DNA of 64,000 nucleotides from an uncultured Sutterella sp. (GCA_905194315.1 CAJJRX010000006.1:22630-86629), one strand, 5' to 3'; positions 45,223 to 54,947 are shown, counted from the first letter of the stretch. Program-made: numbers and translations. Notes: generated by a model from the sequence alone, not told the origin.

Positions 45223-46326
45223 ATGTTTGCTCAACGTACCCTCCCGATTGCGGTTTTTGCCGCACTCGCGGCAGTGACCGCAACAGCACAGGCCGCTGAT
45301 GTCACCCTCTACGGCCGTGTCGACACCGGTCTTGCTTATCAGAACTTTTTCGGCGATTCCGATAAAAGTGACTCCTATGCGCTCGACTCCGGTCTGAACA
45401 CCGCTTCACGTGTCGGCATTCAGGGCAAAGAACAGATCAACCCGGACTGGACCGTAGGCTTCCGTCTGGAAAGCCGCTTCGGCTCGGATACCGGTGAACT
45501 CAAAGGCAACCGTCTGTTTGAAGGCGGTGCCCAGCTGAGCATCAGCAACAAGCAGCTCGGCGAACTCGCAGCCGGCCGTATTGCCGGTATCAATTCCGGC
45601 TCCGGGATGTACGACCTGCAGTTCTATATGGATGCTTTTGGCGGCGGTACGTTCGGCACGGCTGTAGCCCCGGTGAAATCCTCCCGTATGGACAATATGA
45701 TCACATACCGCTCTCCCATGATGTCCGGCCTTCAGCTGACACTGCAGCATGCTCTCAAGCTTGATGCAGTCAGCGACAAGGACAAGGGCGAGGAAGGTAA
45801 ATCCAGCGCCAACCGGTACTGGTCCACAGGACTGCGCTATAACACCGGCGGTCTCAATCTTGTTGCAGTCTATGAGGGAACCACCTGGGGTAAGGAAAGC
45901 AGCATCGGCGCTGAAAAAGACCGTCAGGTTATCACTCTCGGCGGCAGCTACCGTGTGGACGATATTCAGTTCTATCTGCAGACCCAGTACTTTAACGGGG
46001 TTGAAAAAATTGACGCCATGGGAACCAACGACCGTAAAACCAACCTCAAAGGGTATGGCATCTACGCAGGTACTCAGGTCTGGTTCGGTCTGTCCTCCTG
46101 GCAGACCATGGTCTACTGGCGAGACTACAAGCAGAACAACCCTGCCACAGACGTGAGTTATGACGGTCAGTCTATCGGCATCGCTACCAAGTATCTCTAC
46201 CGTCCCTCCAAGACAGTTGATATTTACATCGGTGGCGCCTACTCGCAGTGGGATCGCGTGAAGGCTGATCAGACGCTCACTGATAAGAGCTTCAATGTAA
46301 TCACCGGTATCACCAAGTACTTCTGA
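45223..46326 (+). CDS. beta-proteobacterial outer-membrane porin
   Basis: A 367-residue porin with signal peptide 1-23 (ending AQA-AD) and the typical first strand DVTLYGRVDTGLAYQ. SRVGIQGKEQINPDWTVGFRLES, GELAAGRI and the terminal aromatic residue (KYF) are features of the 16-strand trimeric porins of Burkholderiales. GGAGA lies upstream of the ATG. Being in one operon with the DcuC-like carrier, it probably gives that substrate passage through the outer membrane. Confidence 0.92.
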   Translation: MFAQRTLPIAVFAALAAVTATAQAADVTLYGRVDTGLAYQNFFGDSDKSDSYALDSGLNTASRVGIQGKEQINPDWTVGFRLESRFGSDTGELKGNRLFEGGAQLSISNKQLGELAAGRIAGINSGSGMYDLQFYMDAFGGGTFGTAVAPVKSSRMDNMITYRSPMMSGLQLTLQHALKLDAVSDKDKGEEGKSSANRYWSTGLRYNTGGLNLVAVYEGTTWGKESSIGAEKDRQVITLGGSYRVDDIQFYLQTQYFNGVEKIDAMGTNDRKTNLKGYGIYAGTQVWFGLSSWQTMVYWRDYKQNNPATDVSYDGQSIGIATKYLYRPSKTVDIYIGGAYSQWDRVKADQTLTDKSFNVITGITKYF

Positions 46327-46344
46327 GTCTTTTGACTGAAGCAT

Positions 46345-46374
46345 AGAGAGGGCGCACGCCCTCTCTGTTTTTTT
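46345..46374 (+). terminator. rho-independent terminator after the porin gene
   Basis: AGAGAGGGCG pairs with CGCCCTCTCT, followed by GTTTTTTT. Confidence 0.9.
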
Positions 46375-46469
46375 ACCGATACTCGGAAAAACCGCCTGAG
46401 GCTTCTACGGCTGGCATTAATTTCTGAAACTCTGCCGCGGGCTTTGCAGCCCCGGCAGAGTGAGCGCTC

Positions 46470-47234
46470 TTAAGACACCTTGTAGTGGTAGCGGTCAGTG
46501 AGAGACCACTGACGGTGATATTCCACAGGCTTATTGTGATAGGTATAGGCAACGCGAAGCGCCTGCATAACCGGCAGCGGAGTCGGCAGGTTAAAACGCT
46601 CGCAGATTTCCTGCGGCATCAGAATCGCCTTGAGTGTCTCCTCGCACCGGATCACTGTTACGCCACACTGGTTCTGGTAGAACGAGTACAGCATTTTTTC
46701 TTTGTGGTGGATGATGTTGTGCGCAGTCAGTTTGCCAAACAGAGACTCCAGTGCCCAAATCTCGTCATAGGTGATCAGACGCGCCTTTGAATTAAGCAGA
46801 CGGATGGCATGAATTACCGGAGTGTTTACCGGCACCTGAAGCACACGGCTCACCTCTTCGTCAGAAGGAATCACTTCGAATGTCACCAGTTCCCGGGAGG
46901 ATGGCAGCAGATCCTCCTGCTGAGGAAAATCCGGCATCAGATGGATATAGCGCTTGTAAAGCATATCCTCGTTGTTGCTGAAATCCGCAACAAACGTTCC
47001 CCGTCCCTGCTGCCGGATCAGCACACCTGAATCCACCAGCAGCTTCAGCGCACGGCGCATTGTTCCCTGACTGACCTGAAACTCCTCAGCGAGTTCAATT
47101 TCGTTCGGCAGCATCTCTCCGGTCTTCCACCGGCCGGCATGAATCTGAGCACTGACAGCGTTGCTGACCTGCTCGAAGAGCATTTCGCGCTTTGGTAACG
47201 CAAGGTAGTCAAGCGGCGGGTTGGGGTGAGCCAT
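46470..47234 (-). CDS. GntR family regulator, HutC subfamily (UTRA domain)
   Basis: A 254-residue regulator: N-terminal winged helix (about 15-85; GEMLPNEIELAEEFQVSQGTMRRALKLL in part, then IRQQGRGTFV) and a C-terminal UTRA effector domain (about 105-250) with VIHAIRLLNSKARLITYDEIW. The ATG at 47234 is preferred since GAGGA lies 7 bases upstream. It converges with the porin operon and probably controls this uptake locus. The effector is unknown; HutC-type proteins often sense the pathway substrate. Confidence 0.88.
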   Translation of the reverse strand: MAHPNPPLDYLALPKREMLFEQVSNAVSAQIHAGRWKTGEMLPNEIELAEEFQVSQGTMRRALKLLVDSGVLIRQQGRGTFVADFSNNEDMLYKRYIHLMPDFPQQEDLLPSSRELVTFEVIPSDEEVSRVLQVPVNTPVIHAIRLLNSKARLITYDEIWALESLFGKLTAHNIIHHKEKMLYSFYQNQCGVTVIRCEETLKAILMPQEICERFNLPTPLPVMQALRVAYTYHNKPVEYHRQWSLTDRYHYKVS

Positions 47235-47413
47235 TTCCGTATCCTCACAGAAACACAATGGTCGTTTAAACAGTCTGGTGTACTCTATCTTAACAAGAGC
47301 CCAGTTTTTTTTTGCGTCTCAAACGCCTCTGCTGCCGGAGAGATCAATGTTTCTAATCAATTTCCCGGCAGTTTTGTCCGGTTCCGGAAAGCGCTCATGA
47401 CCTCAGCGCCGTT

Positions 47414-48178
47414 TTATCTGTTCTTCCGGTTGAGCTCATCAAGTTTGATGTATTTGGCCATCGTGTAGTTTGCATACTGCTTGCAAAGCATCCACCCGAG
47501 ACTTCCGTCAAGGAAACCACGTTTAAAGAAATACATCTTGATGAACGCCACCATCGGGCGAACAAACACATCAAAGCCCAGACTGCTTTTACGCCCCTCA
47601 CCGAAGTATTTTTCCGCGGCCAGTCTCGAGTAAAAATTCATCTTCGACTCATAGTGAGCCCAGTCACGATACGTGAAGTGCAGCATTTCCTCTTTGAGAC
47701 GGCTTTCCGGAACGCTTACACAGATCTTCGGATGCACGCGTCCTTCCACATGCGATCCTTTCTGCGGCAGCAGGCGCAGAACCCAGTCAGGCGAGAGCGG
47801 GCCATGGCTGACCCTTTTTCCTGCAAAATGGTTAATGCGCTTTGTCCAGTATGCGGTATCAGGAGCAGTGCGAACCTTCTGCGCAATCTCACCGGCAAGT
47901 GCTTCGGTGCAGCGCTCATCGGCATCAATGAGAAAAACCCACTCCTCCCTGCACTGTTCGATCCCGTAGGTCTGCTGCTGTCCCCAGTCCCCGTCAAGCG
48001 CATGGCGGAAAACACGGGCAATATGCCCCACGGGGCTTGCCTTGATGCGCTCGACCATATCATCGGTACTGAAATCGTCAACGATCACGAAATCCGTAGC
48101 AAACGCCGCGCAGCTCATCATGCAGTCAACGATGTTTTCTGCCTCGTTACGGGCAATAATCATTACAGAGCAACCCAT
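47414..48178 (-). CDS. family 2 glycosyltransferase, WaaE/KdtX-like
   Basis: A 254-residue GT-A enzyme: CSVMIIARNEAENI at the start, VDDFSTDD (nucleotide binding), and FLIDADERC (DxD-type metal site) near 80-90. The C-terminal part (HFTYRDWAHYESKMNFYSRLAA in part) follows the WaaE group that adds glucose to the LPS inner core. It starts 20 bases after recN and seems co-transcribed with it. The donor and acceptor are inferred only. Confidence 0.83.
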   Translation of the reverse strand: MGCSVMIIARNEAENIVDCMMSCAAFATDFVIVDDFSTDDMVERIKASPVGHIARVFRHALDGDWGQQQTYGIEQCREEWVFLIDADERCTEALAGEIAQKVRTAPDTAYWTKRINHFAGKRVSHGPLSPDWVLRLLPQKGSHVEGRVHPKICVSVPESRLKEEMLHFTYRDWAHYESKMNFYSRLAAEKYFGEGRKSSLGFDVFVRPMVAFIKMYFFKRGFLDGSLGWMLCKQYANYTMAKYIKLDELNRKNR

Positions 48179-48198
48179 AGCTCATCAACCTTCTGTTT

Positions 48199-49842
48199 TT
48201 AGTGTTCCAGCATTTCGCCCGCAAGAGCGCGCGTCTTGTCCGTAATCGATGCACCCGCCAGCATACGGGCGATCTCCTCAACGCGCTCCGGACCATGAAG
48301 AACGCGCAGCTGGCTGACCGTGGTCTTGCCAGTGTAGTGTTTTTCCACCCGCCAGTGATTGTTCCCGCAGGCGGCCACCTGAGGCAGGTGCGTCACACAG
48401 AGCACCTGACGGTCAGTACCCAGACGCTTGAGCAGTCTGCCCACAACCTCAGCAACCGCGCCCCCAATCCCGCTGTCGACTTCGTCGAAAATAAGCGTCG
48501 GTACGGGGGCAACCTGCGCAGTAATGACGGAAATTGCAAGACTGATACGGGCGAGCTCCCCGCCGGAGGCGACCTTGATCAGAGGGCGGGTCTGCACGCC
48601 GGCGTGGCCGGCAATCAGGAACTCACACCGCTCACTGCCGAGTTCACTCGGATCCGTGGGGGTGAGAGCAACTTCAAAACGCGCCCCCTGCATGGCAAGC
48701 GTCTGCATCTGCTCGGTCACTTCCCGCCCGAGGCGTTCCGCAACAGCAGCCCGGGCCTCAGTCAGAGCCTTTGCGTCCCGCTCATAAACCGCCTTCAGCG
48801 CGGCAACCTCTTTTCTGAGTGCCGCCTCATCGAGCGTCTGCGTGAGTTCCCTGAGTTCCGCTTTGGACTCGCTGAGCAGTGTAACCAGCCCTTCCGGGTC
48901 TGTTCTGAACTTGCGCGAGAGATCATAGTACTGGCTCACACGCCGGTCAATTTCAGCGTAAGCCTCCTCATCCCACTCATTGCGGTCAAGATAGCGGGAG
49001 ACATCATGAGCCGTCTCTTCGACGAGCTCAATGGCACTCGAAAGGGTTTGCGTTATATCAGCTAGCTTGTCATCGTAGCGTGAGAGCGAGGAGAGTCTGC
49101 CGTGCAGGCTTGAGAGCTGCATGGAAACGGCCTGATCTCCTTCAGTGAGAAGTTCAAGTGCATGCCCGAGACCTTCTGAGATCGACGCGGAATGAGCCAT
49201 GCGGATATGCTGCGCATTAAGCTCCTCCCATTCGTCGGCAACCGGAGAGAGCTGCTCTAGATCATCGATAATCCAGCGCAGTCTTTCGACCTTCTCTGCG
49301 GTACGCTCCGCGTTGGTGGTGAGTTCCTCGAGCCGTTTTGCGGCACTCTGCCAGGCACTGAAGCTTTCCTTGACTGCTTTGAGCAAATCGGCATGAGAGC
49401 CGTGGTCGTCAAGGAGCTTCAACTGAAAAAGCGGGCGCAGCAGTGACTGATGTGCATGCTGTCCGTGAATATCGATCAGCATCTCGCCAAGAGTGCGCAG
49501 CTGTGTGACCGTGACGGCAATCCCGTTGACCCAGGCCTTGGTTCTGCCCTTTGCATCGACCGTGCGTCGCAGCAGCAGGGCGCCGCCATCCTCGAGCTGA
49601 TTCTCCGTGAGCCACGCGGTAATCTGCGGCGTAGGCGAAAATTCGCCGATAATCTGAGCCCGCTCGCAGCCTTCTCTCACCACGGTTTCGTCCGCACGCC
49701 CGCCCATCAGGATTTCGAGTGCGTCAATCAGAATCGATTTTCCTGCACCGGTCTCCCCCGTTAATACGGTAAAACCCCGACGCACGTCGAGGTTCAGGGC
49801 TTCAACAATCACAAAATCATGCAAACTCAGGCTCAACAACAT
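48199..49842 (-). CDS. recN: DNA repair protein RecN
   Basis: An SMC-like ATPase acting in double-strand break repair. The 547-residue protein has Walker A LTGETGAGKSILIDAL near 27-42, long coiled-coil arms in the middle, the signature region ASGGELARISLAI and Walker B LIFDEVDSGIGG. The ATG at 49842 (MLLSLSL) fits the family N-terminus, and GGAG lies upstream. It follows nadK by 52 bases. Confidence 0.95.
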   Translation of the reverse strand: MLLSLSLHDFVIVEALNLDVRRGFTVLTGETGAGKSILIDALEILMGGRADETVVREGCERAQIIGEFSPTPQITAWLTENQLEDGGALLLRRTVDAKGRTKAWVNGIAVTVTQLRTLGEMLIDIHGQHAHQSLLRPLFQLKLLDDHGSHADLLKAVKESFSAWQSAAKRLEELTTNAERTAEKVERLRWIIDDLEQLSPVADEWEELNAQHIRMAHSASISEGLGHALELLTEGDQAVSMQLSSLHGRLSSLSRYDDKLADITQTLSSAIELVEETAHDVSRYLDRNEWDEEAYAEIDRRVSQYYDLSRKFRTDPEGLVTLLSESKAELRELTQTLDEAALRKEVAALKAVYERDAKALTEARAAVAERLGREVTEQMQTLAMQGARFEVALTPTDPSELGSERCEFLIAGHAGVQTRPLIKVASGGELARISLAISVITAQVAPVPTLIFDEVDSGIGGAVAEVVGRLLKRLGTDRQVLCVTHLPQVAACGNNHWRVEKHYTGKTTVSQLRVLHGPERVEEIARMLAGASITDKTRALAGEMLEH

Positions 49843-49894
49843 GACGGAAGTCTCCACGGGGACCGACCGGAGCGGTCCCTCAGACACAACAACA

Positions 49895-50800
49895 CTAGCG
49901 GTTGGGCTGCACGGGTTTTACGTCTTCACTGGGCATGAAATTCCACTTCAGTTTCTGACGCAGCAGCTCATAGTAATCGTACGAACGCGGGTGCAGGAGC
50001 ACCAGTTTCTTATCACTGTAGCAGATGCTCAGCCTGTCGCCGACCTGAACATCAAAAAATTCCTGCATATCGTAGTAGGCAACGGCGTCGCGGATCTTGA
50101 TCACCTCGATTTCAACGATCACGTCCGAGGGCAGCACAATCGGCCGCGAAGAGAGCGTGTGTGCCGCAACCGGCACAAGGCACAGACCGGCCAGTCCAGG
50201 ATGCATGATCGGACCGCCGGCTGCGAGATTGTAGGCAGTCGACCCGGTGGCACTCGAGCAGATAATACCGTCGGCGAACTGACTCGACATCTGACGTCCG
50301 TTGACGTAGATGACAAATTCGACCATACCGCCGGCCCGTCCGTGCGTAATGCCAATATCGTTAACGGCAACATTACTGGCCACGACACGGTTGTCACGGA
50401 CAATATCCGCACAGAGGAAACGGCGTTCATCACGGGAGCATTCCCCGCGAAGCACTTTCGGGATCTCCTCCTGCATCTCGTCGATAACAATATCTGTGAT
50501 GAAACCGAGACGTCCGGCATTCACACCGATAATCGGTGTGGAACTGCCGGCCATATGGCGCGCGACACCGAGCAGGGAGCCGTCACCACCGAGCACAACA
50601 GCAAGATCGGCACGCTTCCCGAGTTCGGGGCGGCTGTAATAAGGCCAGCGGCACTCTTTGCCGAGCAGTCGCGCGCTGTTTTCACACAGCAGCACCTCGC
50701 AGCCTTCCGTTTCAAGAATCGCAATCAGGCTCTTCAGGGGACGGGAGTCGGTTTCGGAGGGTTTTACCAGGACGGCAACTGTTTTAAAGAGGTTAGCCAT
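49895..50800 (-). CDS. nadK: NAD kinase
   Basis: Makes NADP from NAD and ATP. The 301-residue protein has VVLGGDGSLLGVAR (GGDGS motif, about 69-73 within residues 66-80), GVNAGRLGFITD, a conserved SSATGSTAYNLAAGGPI and the later LSSRPIVLPSD. The ATG at 50800 (MANLFKT) is used; a TTG lies five codons upstream. Neighbours recN and nadK are commonly linked in proteobacteria. Confidence 0.95.
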   Translation of the reverse strand: MANLFKTVAVLVKPSETDSRPLKSLIAILETEGCEVLLCENSARLLGKECRWPYYSRPELGKRADLAVVLGGDGSLLGVARHMAGSSTPIIGVNAGRLGFITDIVIDEMQEEIPKVLRGECSRDERRFLCADIVRDNRVVASNVAVNDIGITHGRAGGMVEFVIYVNGRQMSSQFADGIICSSATGSTAYNLAAGGPIMHPGLAGLCLVPVAAHTLSSRPIVLPSDVIVEIEVIKIRDAVAYYDMQEFFDVQVGDRLSICYSDKKLVLLHPRSYDYYELLRQKLKWNFMPSEDVKPVQPNR

Positions 50801-50850
50801 TAAGTCGTTCGCCAAAAAAAGAGGAGTCTGAAAAGTGTCCGCCGGCGTGC

Positions 50851-50885
50851 TGCGGCAGGCTCTCGCACCTGGAGTGTCTGCCGCA
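50851..50885. repeat. inverted repeat between fabI and nadK
   Basis: TGCGGCAG is matched by CTGCCGCA with a 19-base spacer. There is no immediate T-run, so terminator function for fabI is uncertain. Confidence 0.45.
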
Positions 50886-50906
50886 CCGGTGAACCGGGAG
50901 CCTGTA

Positions 50907-51695
50907 TCAGGCTTCGATCATCGCCGCACCCATGGCATGGAAGCCGGCATCGACGTAAATCACATCACCGGTAATACCGCTGGCAAGATCCGACAGGAGG
51001 AAGGCACAGGTGTTGCCCACTTCCTCAATCGTCACCGTGCGGCCGAGCGGTGAGGCCTGCTCCATCACACCGAGCAGCTTGCTGAAATCCTTGATGCCGG
51101 AAGCGGCAAGCGTGCGGATCGGACCGGAGGAAACCGCGTTGGCGCGGATGCCTTCCTTGCCGAGGCTCGAGGCAAGATAACGGGTGCCGGCTTCAAGGGC
51201 GGCTTTGGCAATGCCCATCGTGTTGTAGTTCGGCACAACGCGTTCGCTGCCGAGATACGTGAGCGTGAGCACGGAACCGGCGCGCCCCTGCATCATGGGC
51301 AGGAAAGCCTTGGAAATCGCAGGGAAGGAGTATGCGGAAATATCAAGCGCAGTCTTGAATGCTTCGCGCGAGAGACCTTCAAGGAAGTCTCCGGCAATTG
51401 CCTCACGAGGCGCAAAACCGATGGAGTGGACGAGACCGTCAAGGCCGTCCCACTTTTCGCCGAGCGCTCTGACGGCGGCGTCGATCTGCTCGTCACTGCC
51501 GACGTCCATCGGCAGCACAATGTCGCTGTTGAATTCTTTAGCCAGATTGATCACACGTTCGGCGTGATTGTCAGTGGCATAGGTAAAGGCAAGTTCAGCG
51601 CCTTCACGATGACAGGCCTTGGCAATGCCGTAAGCAATGGAACGGTTGGAGATCACGCCCGTGATCAGAATCTTCTTACCAGCTAGGAAACCCAT
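50907..51695 (-). CDS. fabI: enoyl-[acyl-carrier-protein] reductase (NADH)
   Basis: The last reduction of each fatty-acid elongation cycle. The 262-residue short-chain dehydrogenase-type protein has the FabI-specific opening GKKILITGVISNRSIAYGIA and the catalytic Tyr/Lys in YNTMGIAKAALEAGTRYLA (Y-x6-K). The length matches FabI. It is transcribed alone, upstream of nadK in the same direction. Confidence 0.96.
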   Translation of the reverse strand: MGFLAGKKILITGVISNRSIAYGIAKACHREGAELAFTYATDNHAERVINLAKEFNSDIVLPMDVGSDEQIDAAVRALGEKWDGLDGLVHSIGFAPREAIAGDFLEGLSREAFKTALDISAYSFPAISKAFLPMMQGRAGSVLTLTYLGSERVVPNYNTMGIAKAALEAGTRYLASSLGKEGIRANAVSSGPIRTLAASGIKDFSKLLGVMEQASPLGRTVTIEEVGNTCAFLLSDLASGITGDVIYVDAGFHAMGAAMIEA

Positions 51696-51827
51696 GTTTT
51701 CTCTCAGTAATTGAAATTAAAAAATTCGCTTATTCCCGATGCTGCACCGCCGCTTTGCTTACAGCAGAGTGCGCCGCATGCTCAGGTCCGTGCGGGGACT
51801 GCACTGAGCATACACCAGCATTACAGC

Positions 51828-51870
51828 AAAAAGGAGGGGTTCATCTGTCAGGATGACCCGCACCTCCTTG
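51828..51870 (-). terminator. rho-independent terminator of mltD
   Basis: On the reverse strand AAGGAGG pairs with CCTCCTT and an inner GGGTCATC pairs with GATGAACC, followed by five T. Confidence 0.75.
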
Positions 51871-51886
51871 TGTTCACAGCTCTATT

Positions 51887-54040
51887 TTAAGGGATCTTCA
51901 GCTCCTGACCGACACTGATGCGGTTGGATCTGAGAGCGTTCACCCGCTTGAGCTGACGGATTGTGGTTCCGTGGCGCTGAGCGATCACGCCGAGCGTATC
52001 GCCGGAACGCACCCGGTAAGTGCCGGAGGTCTGACCGCCAGAGCTCGCCGCACTGCTACCGGCACTGCCGCTGGGAATGCTGAGCACCTCACCGGCACGA
52101 AGCCTCGTGCTTCGGCCTTTACCGTTAGCCTGCTGAATAGCGGAAACGCTCACCCCGTAATGACGGGCGATACTCTGCAGATTTTCGCCCCTGCGGACGC
52201 GATGCTGCCGGCCTGCCCCATCGTCGGCACTGGAGGGTGCCGACTTGCTCTTTTCAGATCGGGAGGTGCTCGCCGGAGCACGGGTTTCCTGTGTGTTCGG
52301 AATTTCAAGCCGCTGACCCACACGCAGGTGCGCGCTGCTCAGACGGTTTGCACGCTGAATCTGGCTGACCGAAGCGCCGGTCTGACGCGAAATCTCCATG
52401 AGCGTGTCACCGCGCTTGACAACATAGAACTTCGGCACCTCAATCGGCTCGCCACTATCGGGAATACGGATACGCTGACCGGCCTGAATGCGCGAGGAAA
52501 TCTTCGGATTGGCCTCACGCAGATCCGCGAGCGAAATGTTGTAGTGCGCCGCTATGGAATAAAGCGATTCGCCGTTACGCACGCTGTGCAGTCTGACTTT
52601 GCCGCTCGAGGCAGGTCGGGGGCTGCTTTGCACAGAAGCGGTCTGAATCGGCGTACGCTGCACATTCGGCACCGTCAGCACCAGGCGCTGACCGCGGCGC
52701 AGACGGCTGCTGCGCAGACGGTTGGTTCGGATGATCGATTTGGTGCTGATGCGCCAGCGCGAAGCAATACTGCTGAGCGTATCGCCGCGTCGCACACGGT
52801 ATGTGACACGACGCCAGGTGGTGGCAGGTGTGAGCTGAAGACGTGCATCCGCCGCGGCAATCGTAATGTCGCTCTGGTCCTCTCCGGCCCGGACAAGCAG
52901 CGTCGAGTTCGCTGCCACACGGCGACCGTTCGGAATGGCATTGACCTGACGGATTTCCGCCTCGGTCATCCCGGTTTTCTGAGCCACAGAGGCCAGCGTA
53001 TCTCCGGGCTGCGTAACATAGGTCGCCCAGTTCGAGAGACGCTGACCGCTGTCCATCCAGCTCGCCAGATTGTCGATAAAGCTGTCAACCTTGTCCGCCG
53101 GCAGGTGCATCAGATTGTCATGGGCCGCAACAATCACCGGCAGTTTGAAGCTCGGATTCAGGGCACGGAAATCAGACACCTTCATATGCGCGAGCTCGGC
53201 TGCGACATCGGTATCAATATCGCGCACCTTGGTAATCGTCACAAAATACGGTTCGTTACCCACATCAGGCAGCGTGACGCCGTATTTTTTCGGATCCGAT
53301 ACAATGCGCTTGATGGCCTCAAGCTTGGGCACATAGTTGGCTGTCTCATTGGGCATTCTCAGATGCAGATAGTCTGTCGCCTGTCCGCGTGCCTGAGCGC
53401 GTTTGATGGCACGCTGCACACTGCCTTCACCCCAGTTGTAGGCAGCCAGTGCGAGATGCCAGTCATTGAACAGTCCGTAGAGGTACTGAAAGTAGTCAAG
53501 CGCTGCGCGGGTGCTCTCCAGAATATCCTGGCGCTCATCGCGCCAGCGGTTCTGCGCGAGATTGTAGGTTTTGCCTGTGGCCGGCATGAACTGCCAAAGA
53601 CCTGATGCCTTTGCCTTGGAAAGTGCTTCCGGCTGGAAGGCGCTTTCGACAAAGGGCAGCAGCGCAAGCTCGGTCGGAAGGCCGCGAGCCTCCACATCTT
53701 CGATCACCTGGTAGAGATAACGTCCGGATCGGTTGAACATGCGGTTGAGATAGTCCGCATGATCCTGAGCATAAAATTTCACCCATCGGTCAACACGCGG
53801 GGAATCAAGCTGAGGCATCTGATAGCCGCTTCGTATGCGTTCCCAGACGTCAGCAGGAATGCTGTCCGAGGACGACCCCGATGGGTCTCCGAAGAAGGAG
53901 CCCACTCTTGAGCCGTCAGAGGAAAACAGGCTGCCGTCCGTACTTTCGGCATGCGCCGAGGCAATGAACGGACCCGGAAACTGGGATTGTGACAGCCACA
54001 ACCCGAGACAAAGTAAGGGAATGACGCAGACTTTTTTCAT
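51887..54040 (-). CDS. mltD: membrane-bound lytic murein transglycosylase D with six LysM repeats
   Basis: Cleaves peptidoglycan glycan strands in the periplasm. The 717-residue protein has a signal peptide (about 1-31), a family 1 SLT domain with the catalytic Glu in LLPFVESAFQPEAL followed by ASGLWQFMPATGKTYNL and LALAAYNWGEG, then six LysM peptidoglycan-binding repeats, each with a xxRGDTLxxIA-type core, spanning about residue 335 to the end. E. coli MltD has two such repeats. The signal lacks a clear lipobox. It diverges from the methyltransferase/rnhA pair, as in E. coli. Confidence 0.92.
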   Translation of the reverse strand: MKKVCVIPLLCLGLWLSQSQFPGPFIASAHAESTDGSLFSSDGSRVGSFFGDPSGSSSDSIPADVWERIRSGYQMPQLDSPRVDRWVKFYAQDHADYLNRMFNRSGRYLYQVIEDVEARGLPTELALLPFVESAFQPEALSKAKASGLWQFMPATGKTYNLAQNRWRDERQDILESTRAALDYFQYLYGLFNDWHLALAAYNWGEGSVQRAIKRAQARGQATDYLHLRMPNETANYVPKLEAIKRIVSDPKKYGVTLPDVGNEPYFVTITKVRDIDTDVAAELAHMKVSDFRALNPSFKLPVIVAAHDNLMHLPADKVDSFIDNLASWMDSGQRLSNWATYVTQPGDTLASVAQKTGMTEAEIRQVNAIPNGRRVAANSTLLVRAGEDQSDITIAAADARLQLTPATTWRRVTYRVRRGDTLSSIASRWRISTKSIIRTNRLRSSRLRRGQRLVLTVPNVQRTPIQTASVQSSPRPASSGKVRLHSVRNGESLYSIAAHYNISLADLREANPKISSRIQAGQRIRIPDSGEPIEVPKFYVVKRGDTLMEISRQTGASVSQIQRANRLSSAHLRVGQRLEIPNTQETRAPASTSRSEKSKSAPSSADDGAGRQHRVRRGENLQSIARHYGVSVSAIQQANGKGRSTRLRAGEVLSIPSGSAGSSAASSGGQTSGTYRVRSGDTLGVIAQRHGTTIRQLKRVNALRSNRISVGQELKIP

Positions 54041-54197
54041 GCCAAGATCGAAGTTAGTTTAGACTGCTAGGGTGAAGAGACTCATTTGCCTCATTTTATA
54101 AGGCAAACGGGTTAGTCATTCTAATTTCTTTGTAAATCAGTCTGACCGACGGGATAACTATTTATTGTACTCATCGGTTGCTGTTTGTTTGCTATTT

Positions 54198-54947
54198 ATG
54201 TCAAGTCCCTTGTCTTTCAGCCGATTTCTTGCTTCTCCGCCGGGACAGCAGCTCTCGCAGTGGGAAGCTGAGCACTATGCGCTCGAAACACAAGGCGCCT
54301 TCGGAACGGACGCTCTTCAGGTGGGGCTTCCGGATCTGGACTGCCTTGCGCAGTGCAGTATTCCGCGGCACTGGATGTGCACCTCAAGCGAGAAACATGC
54401 CATGAATGTCGGGGAGGGGCGCCTGCCGGTTGTCGCCTCGCCCGCTCAGCTGCCGTTCGGCGGTGAAAGCTTCGAACTTGTCTGTCTGCCGCACACCCTT
54501 GACAAAACACGGGAACCGCAGCAGGTGCTGCGGGAGGCTGCCCGCGTACTCTGTCCCGAGGGGCGGCTCATCATCACCGTCTTCAATCCGATGAGCCTTT
54601 GGTGGTTCAGGCAGAAGATGGTCTCGCTCGGCGCCCGCGCCTATCTGCCCACTCAGGTCTCCCCTATTCATCCGCTGCGTCTCAAGGACTGGCTGGGGCT
54701 GCTCGGTTTTCAGATCGAGCGCGGCTACTGGGGTCACTACACCCCCTCCTGCTATACTCAGGCAGCGTTCTCACGCTGGAGCTGGCTCAACAAGGCCGGC
54801 GACAGATGGGCGCCGCACTGCGCCAACTTTTACATGCTCAGTGCCGTTAAACGTCTGCCCGGCATCAAACTTGTCGGGAAAATTGACGCTATCAAACGCG
54901 GGGCGGCCCAGCTCATCCAGAAGCCTTCACGCTGCCCGACACCATAG
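54198..54947 (+). CDS. SAM-dependent methyltransferase (YafS-like)
   Basis: A 249-residue class I methyltransferase of the Methyltransf_11 type. Visible: LPFGGESFELVCLPHTLD (acidic/hydrophobic core strand) and VLREAARVLCPEGRLIITVFNP. The usual glycine-rich SAM loop is weak, as it is in E. coli YafS. The gene order mltD / methyltransferase / rnhA is the same as E. coli mltD-(gloB)-yafS-rnhA. The ATG at 54198 is the best start; the frame extends 11 codons upstream. The substrate is unknown. Confidence 0.78.
   Translation: MSSPLSFSRFLASPPGQQLSQWEAEHYALETQGAFGTDALQVGLPDLDCLAQCSIPRHWMCTSSEKHAMNVGEGRLPVVASPAQLPFGGESFELVCLPHTLDKTREPQQVLREAARVLCPEGRLIITVFNPMSLWWFRQKMVSLGARAYLPTQVSPIHPLRLKDWLGLLGFQIERGYWGHYTPSCYTQAAFSRWSWLNKAGDRWAPHCANFYMLSAVKRLPGIKLVGKIDAIKRGAAQLIQKPSRCPTP

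Noticed and set aside
46430..46460. Hairpin CTCTGCCG/CGGCAGAG as terminator of the GntR gene
   Set aside because: Good stem, but only three T follow on the relevant strand, so it was not listed as a supported terminator.
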